From an uncultured Eubacteriales bacterium (GTDB lineage Bacteria > Bacillota > Clostridia > Oscillospirales > Acutalibacteraceae), in assembly GCA_900322105.1 (NCBI GenBank), contig ONYV01000195.1:1-9016 (forward strand): a stretch of DNA of 9,016 nucleotides, read 5' to 3'. Made by a program: the position numbers and the translations under genes. The notes beneath the pieces were generated by a model. That model did not search any database. It was given only the letters and a program-made list of their open reading frames with translations, and was not told the DNA's origin. Shown here one piece after another: positions 1 through 5,401 of this stretch. Positions within the stretch are counted from its first letter, which is position 1; the number at the start of each line of letters is the position of its first letter.

Positions 1-2
1 AT

Positions 3-134
3 CCCTCGACATACGTCAGTATGCCTTCGGAATTTCTGTACAATCTGACGAAAAATCTGACAGCGCATCTGCGGCACTATCTTTGTGCGGTATTGCCTTT
101 GAAAATGTTCGGTGAAGGAAAATGGAAATTATAA
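3..134 (+). CDS. Possible 3' end of an upstream gene (frame uncertain)
   Basis: The first 120 bases are open in two frames. The frame ending with TAA at 132-134 overlaps the ribF start by 13 bases and uses CTG for most leucines, as the rest of the window does; its tail reads ...LPLKMFGEGKWKL. The other open frame ends with TGA at 113-115, seven bases before the ribF ATG, which is also a normal operon arrangement. Neither tail is recognisable. In Bacillota truB often precedes ribF, and the LPLKMF near the end weakly recalls TruB tails, but this is only a suggestion. The tight spacing implies that ribF is co-transcribed with whatever lies upstream. Confidence 0.3.
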   Translation, partial: PSTYVSMPSEFLYNLTKNLTAHLRHYLCAVLPLKMFGEGKWKL

Positions 135-1069
135 AAGAACTGATACGATCAAAAGAGCCGACGTCAACGGCATTGGGATATTTTGACGGCGTACATCTCG
201 GACACAGGGCGGTGATCTCGGAGTCGGTAGACTATGCAAGAAGAAACGGTCTGGTTTCGGCAGTGTTTACGCTGCAGCAAAGTCCGAGAACGGTGTTGTT
301 CGGAGAAGAACCGAAGGGCATCATTACCCAAAAGGAAAAAATGCAGCAGCTCGAAGCGCTTGGCGTGGACAGGGTCTATCTGATCGATTTTCGCACGATC
401 AGGAGCATTTCGGCGGAACGGTTCGTTCAGGAGATCCTGATCGGCTGTTTTCGCGCATCCCACACGGGCTGCGGTTTTAATTATCATTTTGGATGCGGCG
501 CAAAGGGAAACGGTACAGTTTTGTCGGAGCTTGCCAAAAAATACGGTATTACCGAAACGACTCAGCCGCAGCTGTGCTTTGGCGGACTTCCGATCAGCTC
601 AACAAGGATCCGTGCGTGTATTGCGCAGGGGGATGTCATTTCCGCAAGGGAAATGCTTGGCAGAGCGTACGGTTTTTGTCTGCCTGTCGTTCACGGAAAA
701 CAGCTGGGACGAAAGCTGGGCTTTCCAACGCTGAACCAGAAAATGCCCGAAGGACTGATCAAGCCGAAGTTCGGCGCATATGCGTCTGTTGTGAGGGTAG
801 GAGACAGAAAATTTTGCGGCGTGACCAATATCGGATATAAGCCGACGGTCGGGTCGGAAGAGATCACGATCGAAACATGGATGCCGGAGTATCACGGCGA
901 AGAATTGTATGACAAGGAAACGGATGTTCGGCTGTATGCGTTTTTACGCCCCGAACAGAAATTTGACGATCTTGAAATGCTGCGCCGACAGGTCATGAAG
1001 GATGCGGCAGAGGCGCAGAAGGTCTTTTGTTCTGTCGGAAACATTCAGGCATCGGAGAAGAACATCTGA
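122..1069 (+). CDS. ribF: Bifunctional riboflavin kinase / FAD synthetase
   Basis: The 315-residue product phosphorylates riboflavin to FMN and then adenylylates FMN to FAD in the cytoplasm; the length is normal for the bacterial bifunctional enzyme. The N-terminal FAD synthetase (nucleotidyltransferase) domain shows GYFDGVHLGH at residues 19-28, the region GFNYHFGCGAKGN at 118-130, and the ISSTRIR motif at 158-164. The C-terminal riboflavin kinase domain shows RKLGFPTLN at 197-205 with the family's PTxN core, GVTNIGYKPTVG at 233-244, Glu251 in the place of the expected catalytic base (ETW here rather than the usual ETH), and FLRPEQKF near 274-281. The ATG at 122 has GAAGGA about six bases upstream. 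Its start overlaps or closely follows the preceding reading frame, so it is probably inside an operon. All key motifs are present, so the enzyme should be functional. Confidence 0.96.
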   Translation: MEIIKELIRSKEPTSTALGYFDGVHLGHRAVISESVDYARRNGLVSAVFTLQQSPRTVLFGEEPKGIITQKEKMQQLEALGVDRVYLIDFRTIRSISAERFVQEILIGCFRASHTGCGFNYHFGCGAKGNGTVLSELAKKYGITETTQPQLCFGGLPISSTRIRACIAQGDVISAREMLGRAYGFCLPVVHGKQLGRKLGFPTLNQKMPEGLIKPKFGAYASVVRVGDRKFCGVTNIGYKPTVGSEEITIETWMPEYHGEELYDKETDVRLYAFLRPEQKFDDLEMLRRQVMKDAAEAQKVFCSVGNIQASEKNI

Positions 1070-1099
1070 CAAAGGGGCGGTCTTACGGCTGCGGATCAG

Positions 1100-1162
1100 A
1101 TGATGAAACGGATGGCTCATTTCGTTCGGACGATGGGCGGCTTTTTGGTTTGCAGGAGGTGA
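1100..1162 (+). CDS. Possible 20-residue leader ORF between ribF and the next gene
   Basis: ATG at 1100 (or 1103) opens a 20-residue frame, rich in Met, Arg and Gly, that ends in a TGA at 1160-1162. That stop lies against the AGGAGGTG ribosome binding site of the following gene, so its translation could couple to that gene. The frame is the same as that of ribF and is open from the ribF stop onward, which could be chance over 30 codons. It has no convincing ribosome binding site of its own (a purine-rich AAAGGGG lies about 23 bases upstream). I consider it weakly supported. Confidence 0.15.
   Translation: MMKRMAHFVRTMGGFLVCRR
1154..1161 (+). promoter_or_regulatory. Ribosome binding site AGGAGGTG that decides the next start
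   Basis: AGGAGGTG is a near-perfect Shine-Dalgarno sequence. It sits four bases before GTG 1166 and seven bases before ATG 1169, and the normal spacing favours ATG 1169 as the start of the next gene. Confidence 0.8.
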
Positions 1163-1168
1163 AAAGTG

Positions 1169-2020
1169 ATGTGTCTGGCATTTTTGCCGACAGCGGTACT
1201 GGGCGTGCTTTCGCTGGTGATGATCTTCGGGGTGATGGCGGTCACGCTGTTTATTCCGGGAACATTTCTGACGGGATTGATCTTAGTGGTGATCTGTTGT
1301 ATGTGCTTTGCACTTTCAGAAATGGCGGCGTTTCGGATGTATACATCTATGATGGAGCGTGTGACGGAGGATCTTGCGCTTTGGCGCAGGACGATGAAAC
1401 GTGTTGTCAGGGTGTGCAGCGGCAATCTGAAAACTGCCGTGATGCTGGATATGGCGGAATGCCTGTGTCAGCTTGAGGAGGTTGAGCTGGCGGAGGATGT
1501 GCTCAGAAGTGTCAAAAAGCGTGTGATGAAGTGCGGCAGAGCGGATTTTCGGTTTCGTTATTTGCTGATGCTGATCGTTTTGCACCGCCTTCATCGGGAC
1601 GAACGCCATGTGAGAGAACTGTTTGCATCGGCATACGACTGTCTGAAAGAAAAGCAGTTCTACGGCGAAGAAGAAAGGGAGATCTGTCAGGAGCGGTTTG
1701 AATATGAACGCATCAAAACGCTTTTGAGCAGCGCTTTTCACAGAGCCTCTGCGGATAACAACAGAGAGCTGATCCTGCGGCTGCAGCAATGCGCCCTGCG
1801 CCATGCGGAAAGCTGTATTTCGGACAGAGAGTATATGCATTCTCTGATCGTGGATGCTTACCATATCGGTCTGACCCACCTTTTGTTGGGAGATGAAACA
1901 GCGGCGCAGAAGTATTTCCGTAATATTTTGTCCTGCCCGTTTGAAGGACGGATGAGATCCCGTTTGCAGCGATATACGGAAACGAGGGATGCAGCAATAC
2001 TGCTCAGAACGCTGCCTTAG
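1169..2020 (+). CDS. Unrecognised membrane-anchored protein with TPR-like helical domain
   Basis: I do not recognise this 283-residue protein. Two hydrophobic segments lie at about residues 5-28 and 32-50, with only IPGTF between them, so they should form a membrane hairpin that leaves both ends on the same side. The rest, about 230 residues, is charged and almost wholly helical. Two stretches look like tetratricopeptide-type helix pairs: around AVMLDMAECLCQLEEVELAE (near residue 90) and HSLIVDAYHIGLTHLLLGDE (near residue 225), the second followed by TAAQKYFRNIL. That suggests a protein-interaction solenoid held at the cytoplasmic face of the membrane; the orientation is inferred. ATG 1169 is preferred over GTG 1166 on ribosome binding site spacing. 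It follows ribF by about 100 bases on the same strand and may share its transcript, but no function in flavin metabolism is implied. Confidence 0.8.
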   Translation: MCLAFLPTAVLGVLSLVMIFGVMAVTLFIPGTFLTGLILVVICCMCFALSEMAAFRMYTSMMERVTEDLALWRRTMKRVVRVCSGNLKTAVMLDMAECLCQLEEVELAEDVLRSVKKRVMKCGRADFRFRYLLMLIVLHRLHRDERHVRELFASAYDCLKEKQFYGEEEREICQERFEYERIKTLLSSAFHRASADNNRELILRLQQCALRHAESCISDREYMHSLIVDAYHIGLTHLLLGDETAAQKYFRNILSCPFEGRMRSRLQRYTETRDAAILLRTLP

Positions 2021-2120
2021 AGCCTGTTAAACATCTTAGCGCTGCACTCGAGACGCTTTTTACGGCACAAAATATCCTGCGTAATACGGCACTTCTTCGG
2101 TTCCCGAGGAAGTCTGATAT
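2021..2120. other. Non-coding stretch after the membrane protein gene; possible dispersed repeat
   Basis: No gene is supported here. The stretch contains the short direct repeat TACGGCAC (once near 2060 and again near 2085), a weak AGCG...CGCT hairpin followed by five Ts near 2039-2060, and an XhoI-type palindrome CTCGAG. Its compact, palindrome-rich look is like an intergenic repeat found in several places in a genome, but one copy cannot prove that. Confidence 0.2.
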
Positions 2121-2132
2121 GAATATGTTCAG

Positions 2133-2169
2133 CTCCGCAGCGGTCTTTTGATCGGGCTGCGGAGTTTTT
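2133..2169 (+). terminator. Rho-independent terminator
   Basis: CTCCGCAGC (2133-2141) pairs perfectly over nine bases with GCTGCGGAG (2156-2164), with a 14-base loop that can pair further inside, and TTTTT follows at 2165-2169. It ends transcription about 150 bases after the membrane protein gene and insulates the downstream promoter. Confidence 0.85.
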
Positions 2170-2270
2170 CAACATATATTGTGTGAAGAAACGGATAGAG
2201 CGGTGTGGATATGTGGATAGTGTTAAAAATTAATACCTAAAATTCGTGCAATATTTTTGTGAATATTTTA

Positions 2271-2299
2271 TTGAATATAGGTAAAAAAATTGGTATAAT
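2271..2299 (+). promoter_or_regulatory. Sigma-A promoter with extended -10
   Basis: TTGAAT at 2271-2276 and a perfect TATAAT at 2294-2299 are separated by exactly 17 bases, and TGG directly before the -10 box gives the extended TGnTATAAT form. The whole block 2220-2310 is markedly AT-rich compared with its surroundings. Transcription should start near 2306, leaving a leader of about 270 bases before the zinc-ribbon gene at 2579. This is the best promoter in the window. Confidence 0.8.
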
Positions 2300-2320
2300 A
2301 CATATGTATCTACTATCACG

Positions 2321-2337
2321 AACCGTTTAATACGGTT
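2321..2337 (+). promoter_or_regulatory. Hairpin close to the expected 5' end of the transcript
   Basis: AACCGT (2321-2326) pairs with ACGGTT (2332-2337) around a five-base loop. It lies about 15 bases after the expected transcription start and just before the ribosome binding site of the small ORF at 2354. It may stabilise the RNA 5' end or tune translation; this is inference. Confidence 0.35.
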
Positions 2338-2353
2338 GGATGAAGGTGTTTTG

Positions 2354-2473
2354 ATGAAGAGCGGTCTCCGCCGTTTTTTGAAAGACATCTTTTTTTCGCC
2401 TGTACAAGAGTTGCCGTGCGCTTTGCGTTTTACCGTTTGTCCGGGCAGAAAACACCTTTTGCTCAGAATGTGA
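2354..2473 (+). CDS. Candidate small protein of 39 residues in the leader
   Basis: ATG 2354 is preceded by AAGGTG with a five-base spacer, a good ribosome binding site, and the ORF is the first one downstream of the strong promoter. The product is basic with hydrophobic patches (MKSGLRRFLKDIFF at the start, then a Cys-containing middle and a basic LLLRM end), which would suit a short membrane-active or leader peptide. A GCGG-TCT-CCGC mini-hairpin followed by TTTTTT lies inside it (2361-2379), so attenuation is imaginable. No family is recognised. The position and the ribosome binding site are seen directly; that it is translated is inferred. Confidence 0.35.
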   Translation: MKSGLRRFLKDIFFSPVQELPCALRFTVCPGRKHLLLRM

Positions 2474-2517
2474 GTCCAAAAAACGTAGTATGATGATGGT
2501 ATGAAGGCAGGCGAAAA

Positions 2518-2577
2518 ATGGATCTGTGCGATATATTGGTCTGTGATAGTCAAATTACCACAAAGGCGGTGATATAA
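2518..2577 (+). CDS. Candidate 19-residue ORF directly before the zinc-ribbon gene
   Basis: ATG 2518, with AGGCAGGCG just upstream, opens 19 codons that end with TAA at 2575-2577, one base before the ATG of the next gene. The peptide is MDLCDILVCD followed by nine more residues. The ribosome binding site of the next gene lies inside this ORF, so it could couple translation. It is very short and may be chance. Confidence 0.2.
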   Translation: MDLCDILVCDSQITTKAVI

Positions 2578-2578
2578 T

Positions 2579-3631
2579 ATGCAGTGTAAGAAGTGCGGCA
2601 GTGAGTGGAAGACAAACGCCCGTGCCAGCCTGATCATACGCTGCCCTTTCTGCGGTGCGGAGCTGGAGGAGGAAAAAGAAGATAAACTGACGTTCCAGGA
2701 TGCGAAAGAAGCCTTGCGATATATTGTCAAGACCTATGGCGTGGATGTCATTATTGACGGTATTCAGCTCAGAGCGCTGCTGGATGAATTTATTCCTGAT
2801 CTCAAGCAGGAAAGAAAAGTCTTTATGGACGCTTATGAACAGGGAATGTGCAATGCATTGTATTTAGCGCATGACGAGTCGGAGATCGATAAGTGTATTG
2901 CGATCCTGCAGTCGATAAAGGTGCTGACGACTGATGCCTGCATGGCGGAAAAATGGGCGAGCTACGTGGTGGAATGCTTTGTATATGCGCTGGATTGGAG
3001 TGTTCCGATGTTCGGCATTACGCCGAATATCCATATGCATCAGATGCCTGAAAATATCAGAGAACCTAACAGACGGCTCATCAGCGCAGGAGATGCTTTT
3101 GAAGAGAACTATAATGACGGCGCAGCTGAGCCTGAAAAGGAGTCCCGTTCCTCCATCTTCGGATTCTTCCATAATGATGAACCGAAAGAGGACGGAACTG
3201 TCAGTGTGACGGTTTCGGAGGATAAAGAAACGGCAGAGCAGGCTGCTAAGATAAAAGACGAGAAGGCAGAAACAAAGCCCGAAGAAAAGAACGAAAAGCC
3301 GCAGCGCCCGATCTTTGATTTTACGGACGAAGCCGAGGAAGAAAAGAAGGACGAAAAAGCGGAAACAAAGCCCGAAGAAAAGGACGAAAAGCCGCAGCGC
3401 CCGATCTTTGATTTTACGGACGAAGCCGAGGAAGAGAAGAAGGACGAAAAAGCGGAAACAAAGCCCGAAGAAAAGGACGAAGGACGAAAAGACAGAAACC
3501 AAGTCCGAAGAAAGTGTTACGATCAAAGAGATGGAGGATGTGACCGAGCCGAAGAACGACGCTCAGAGTCAGATCTCTCCTGTTCAGAATCCGTGGATGC
3601 AGCAAATGCAGCAGATGGGACAAAACGGTGA
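2579..3631 (+). CDS. N-terminal part of a frameshifted gene: zinc ribbon, helical domain and Lys/Glu repeats
   Basis: The frame starts at ATG 2579 after GGCGGTGA. Residues 3-26 form a zinc ribbon with Cys3, Cys6, Cys22 and Cys25 as two CxxC knuckles. Residues about 37-140 form a compact helical domain (ALRYIVKTYGVDVIIDG, then LRALLDEFIPDLKQERK and YEQGM), a pattern I recall attached to other zinc-ribbon and signalling proteins but cannot name. From about 227 the sequence is a disordered Lys/Glu-rich repeat. Residue Glu301 is the last meaningful one. A 7-bp duplication at 3474-3487 shifts the frame, and the remaining residues up to the stop at 3629-3631 are out-of-frame Arg-rich nonsense. With one duplicate copy removed, this part joins the LRR frame in a single 786-residue protein. 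There is no signal peptide or membrane segment, so a cytoplasmic location is expected. The strong promoter at 2271-2299 probably drives it. Confidence 0.85.
   Translation: MQCKKCGSEWKTNARASLIIRCPFCGAELEEEKEDKLTFQDAKEALRYIVKTYGVDVIIDGIQLRALLDEFIPDLKQERKVFMDAYEQGMCNALYLAHDESEIDKCIAILQSIKVLTTDACMAEKWASYVVECFVYALDWSVPMFGITPNIHMHQMPENIREPNRRLISAGDAFEENYNDGAAEPEKESRSSIFGFFHNDEPKEDGTVSVTVSEDKETAEQAAKIKDEKAETKPEEKNEKPQRPIFDFTDEAEEEKKDEKAETKPEEKDEKPQRPIFDFTDEAEEEKKDEKAETKPEEKDEGRKDRNQVRRKCYDQRDGGCDRAEERRSESDLSCSESVDAANAADGTKR
3257..3481 (+). repeat. 93-bp in-frame tandem repeat
   Basis: Two full 93-bp units (3257-3349 and 3350-3442) and a third partial unit from 3443 encode 31-residue repeats that begin DEKAETKPEEK and end PIFDFTDEAEEEKK. 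The copies are almost identical at the DNA level, which points to recent expansion. Each has a single hydrophobic island, PIFDF, in a highly charged context. Confidence 0.95.
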
Positions 3632-4946
3632 AATGCCGCAGATGCCGTGGGGCTTCAATCCGTGGATGCAGCAAATGCCGCAAAACGGCGAGATGCCGCA
3701 GGGCTTTAACCCGTGGATGCAGCAAATGCCGCAAAATGGCGAAATGCCGCAGATGCCGTGGGGCTTCAACCCGTGGATGCAGCAAATGCCGCAAAACGGT
3801 GAAATGCCGCAGATGCCGTGGGGCTTCAATCCGTGGATGCAGCAGATGCCCACACAGCCTGCTTCTCCCACACAGCCTGCCGCACCCGTACAGCCTGCCG
3901 CACCTGCGCAGCCTGCAACTCCTGCTAAGCCCGTGACTCCTGCGCAGCCTGACGCTAAGACAGAAACATCGGAGAAGAAGGCGGTCGAGACAGAAGCGCC
4001 AAAAGCAGAAGCACCGAAACCTGAAGCGCCGAAGCCCGAAGCGCCTGCTGCTAAGACAGAACCCGAAAAGAAGGAAGAAACAGCAGCAAAAGAAGATAAC
4101 GGCGTAAAGATCAAGCTGCCGTCGAATATGAAGGTATTTACTGCGGAAGAGGCATCTAAAATGCCGAGCAGCCGTGTGTCGATCCCTGAAGGCTATGAAG
4201 CCATTGAGGATGCGGCATTCTCAGGTCATAAGAATCTGGAATCCATCGAGCTGCCTGCATCGATGAAAAAGATCGGCGAGGGTGCATTTGAAAACTGTAC
4301 CAGACTGATGACAGTCAACCTTCCCGAAGGTCTGCTGGATATCGGCAGAGGCGCATTTTCAGGTTGTATCTCTCTTGTGAAGGTGACGATCCCGTCAACC
4401 ATTATCCGTATCAGACAGAGTACCTTCAGCGGATGTGAAAAACTCAAGGATTTCACGATCCCGTCTTCTGTCAAGAGCATGGGCAAGCACGCCTTCCTGA
4501 ACTGTGAATCTCTCACGGAAGTGGTCGTTCCTGACGGCGTAGAGGAACTGCCCGAAAACGTGTTCAGCGGATGCCGTGCCTTGGTCAAAGTAACGCTCCC
4601 TGAATCTGTCAAGTATATCAGAAAGAGCGTATTTAGCTGGTGCGAAGCGCTGACGACCATAAATATTCCCGAAGCGGTCAAGGAGATCGGCGACGGCGCA
4701 TTTACGGGATGCAGCGTACTGAAAACTGTGAACATTCCCAAGAATCTGGAGTCGATTGGTTACGGTTCTTTCAGCAAATGCGGCAATCTGAGAACGCTGA
4801 CGCTTCCTGACACGCTGAGTAATATCGGTGAGAATGCCTTCAATGGCTCTAACCGTACACTGGTCGTTTATTGTTCGCATAACAACAGCTATGTCAGACG
4901 TTATTGCAGAATGAACCGTGTAAAGTGTAAGGATCTTGTTGAGTGA
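3315..4946 (+). CDS. C-terminal part of the frameshifted gene: Met/Gln repeats, Pro/Ala linker and BspA-type LRRs
   Basis: The open frame runs from a TTG at 3315, but up to about 3488 it only reads the Lys/Glu repeats in a wrong frame; real coding sense begins at KTETKSEE (3489 onward). I see no good start with a ribosome binding site, so this is the tail of the 2579 gene and not a separate gene; ATG 3531 is the least bad internal start. In the repaired 786-residue protein, residues about 335-421 are Met/Gln/Pro repeats, about 422-525 are a PTQPA/PAQPA and EAPKPEAP linker, and about 529-758 are ten BspA-type (LRR_5) repeats of exactly 23 residues with the pattern xxxIPxxVxxIGxxAFxGCxxLx. A C-terminal cap follows (CSHNNSYVRRYCRMNRVKC). 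Such LRRs normally bind proteins, often on the surface, but this protein has no export signal. A terminator follows 25 bases after the stop. Confidence 0.85.
   Translation: MILRTKPRKKRRTKKRKQSPKKRTKSRSARSLILRTKPRKRRRTKKRKQSPKKRTKDEKTETKSEESVTIKEMEDVTEPKNDAQSQISPVQNPWMQQMQQMGQNGEMPQMPWGFNPWMQQMPQNGEMPQGFNPWMQQMPQNGEMPQMPWGFNPWMQQMPQNGEMPQMPWGFNPWMQQMPTQPASPTQPAAPVQPAAPAQPATPAKPVTPAQPDAKTETSEKKAVETEAPKAEAPKPEAPKPEAPAAKTEPEKKEETAAKEDNGVKIKLPSNMKVFTAEEASKMPSSRVSIPEGYEAIEDAAFSGHKNLESIELPASMKKIGEGAFENCTRLMTVNLPEGLLDIGRGAFSGCISLVKVTIPSTIIRIRQSTFSGCEKLKDFTIPSSVKSMGKHAFLNCESLTEVVVPDGVEELPENVFSGCRALVKVTLPESVKYIRKSVFSWCEALTTINIPEAVKEIGDGAFTGCSVLKTVNIPKNLESIGYGSFSKCGNLRTLTLPDTLSNIGENAFNGSNRTLVVYCSHNNSYVRRYCRMNRVKCKDLVE
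3474..3487 (+). repeat. Exact 7-bp tandem duplication causing a frameshift
   Basis: AGGACGA occurs at 3474-3480 and again at 3481-3487. Deleting either copy turns the reading EEKDE-GRKDRN into EEKDE-KTETKSEE, which is the frame of the downstream LRR segment and continues the same Lys/Glu style. A duplication of 7 bp is a +1 shift. It may be a real slipped-strand event or an assembly error in a repetitive area. Confidence 0.9.
3588..3848 (+). repeat. Met/Gln/Pro-rich tandem repeats of about 60 bp
   Basis: Units start at 3588, 3657, 3708, 3768 and 3828. The consensus is NPWMQQMPQNGEMPQMPWGF (20 residues, 60 bp). The first unit is 69 bp with an extra QQM segment, the second is 51 bp and lacks MPW, the third and fourth are full length, and the fifth is cut after NPWMQQM. 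All length changes are multiples of three, so this array changes length without breaking the frame. Confidence 0.95.
4173..4862 (+). repeat. Ten diverged 69-bp LRR units
   Basis: Ten consecutive units of 23 codons encode BspA/LRR_5 repeats, each with a conserved IP or LP turn, an AF or equivalent pair and, in most, a Cys. The DNA copies are well diverged, unlike the low-complexity arrays before them, so this array is old and under selection. Confidence 0.9.
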
Positions 4947-4971
4947 TCGGCATTGATGAAGGTAGATGAAG

Positions 4972-4999
4972 AGCGGCAGGTGGTTTCCTGCCGCTTTTT
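4972..4999 (+). terminator. Rho-independent terminator after the LRR gene
   Basis: AGCGGCAGG (4972-4980) pairs perfectly with CCTGCCGCT (4987-4995) around a six-base loop, and the T-run extends to 4999. It lies 26 bases beyond the LRR stop codon and shortly before the next small gene, so that gene depends on read-through or an unseen promoter. Confidence 0.9.
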
Positions 5000-5018
5000 G
5001 CCATTTAGGAGAGAGAAT

Positions 5019-5282
5019 ATGAGGTATTTTTCAGACGAAAAGCTAAAGGATATGAGGGAGCAGGTACGGTTGAACTATGACGAGAACGAATCCAAACGAT
5101 ATCTTGCCTGGATCACCCGTATTGAAATGCTTGACCGCCGCAACGATGAATACGGTGATTGCAGAAATGAACTGCTGCAGGCGATCACAGCGCTGGAGCA
5201 GGAAACCGAACGCTATGTACACAGAGGCATTGCCGACCCGAACGATGAGGACAACGATGCCTTTGAATACGAAAATTTCTGA
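5019..5282 (+). CDS. Small hydrophilic helical protein of 87 residues, unrecognised
   Basis: ATG 5019 is preceded by AGGAGAGAG at a normal distance, so I choose it over the in-frame ATG 4953, which would put the first 22 codons across the terminator hairpin. The product is highly charged: a helical region (about residues 6-70, with heptad-like hydrophobic spacing) followed by a very acidic tail (DPNDEDNDAFEYENF). There is no membrane segment, no Cys pair and no recognised domain; its single Cys is near residue 50. It lies only 19 bases after the terminator of the LRR gene and ends before the convergent terminator. It could be an accessory partner of the LRR protein, but only the position suggests it. 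Confidence 0.7.
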   Translation: MRYFSDEKLKDMREQVRLNYDENESKRYLAWITRIEMLDRRNDEYGDCRNELLQAITALEQETERYVHRGIADPNDEDNDAFEYENF

Positions 5283-5329
5283 TGCGGCAAAGGATCACGC
5301 AGCTTTTTTACATATCGGACAGCATACAG

Positions 5330-5371
5330 AAAAAACCACCATCCGTACCGTTTTGGTAAGGATGGTGGTTT
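5330..5371. terminator. Bidirectional terminator between convergent genes
   Basis: AAACCACCATCC (5333-5344) and GGATGGTGGTTT (5360-5371) form a perfect 12-bp stem, extended inside by TACC/GGTA around a GTTTT loop. Six As at 5330-5335 act as the U-run for minus-strand transcripts (ECF gene), while TTTGCATTTT after 5369 serves the plus strand (87-residue gene) less well. Confidence 0.9.
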
Positions 5372-5401
5372 GCATTTTCGTAAAGTTATGTTGTTGCCGG
5401 T

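Noticed and set aside
489..895. Alternative-frame ORFs inside ribF on both strands
   Set aside because: They overlap an intact, motif-complete ribF and have no recognisable content.
1067..1162. TGA recoding (selenocysteine) linking ribF to the next gene
   Set aside because: No SECIS-like hairpin follows either TGA, and RibF is complete at its normal length.
2573..2578. TATAAT directly before the zinc-ribbon start codon as a second leaderless promoter
   Set aside because: It overlaps the ribosome binding site spacer, has no good -35, and the better promoter at 2271-2299 explains expression.
2864..3526. Minus-strand ORF of 220 codons rich in Phe and Leu that looks like a membrane protein
   Set aside because: It is the antisense reading of GAA/AAG-rich Lys/Glu repeats, which always yields Phe and Leu; no start signal.
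3584..4114. Long minus-strand ORF of 176 codons rich in Gly, Ala, Cys and Ile
   Set aside because: It is the antisense shadow of the Met/Gln/Pro and Pro/Ala repeats; its periodicity mirrors them and it has no ribosome binding site.
4226..4880. Overlapping minus-strand ORFs across the LRR region
   Set aside because: They are shadows of the well-conserved plus-strand LRR repeats.
4953..5018. Longer N-terminus for the 87-residue protein starting at 4953
   Set aside because: It would translate through the terminator hairpin, while ATG 5019 has AGGAGAGAG at normal spacing.
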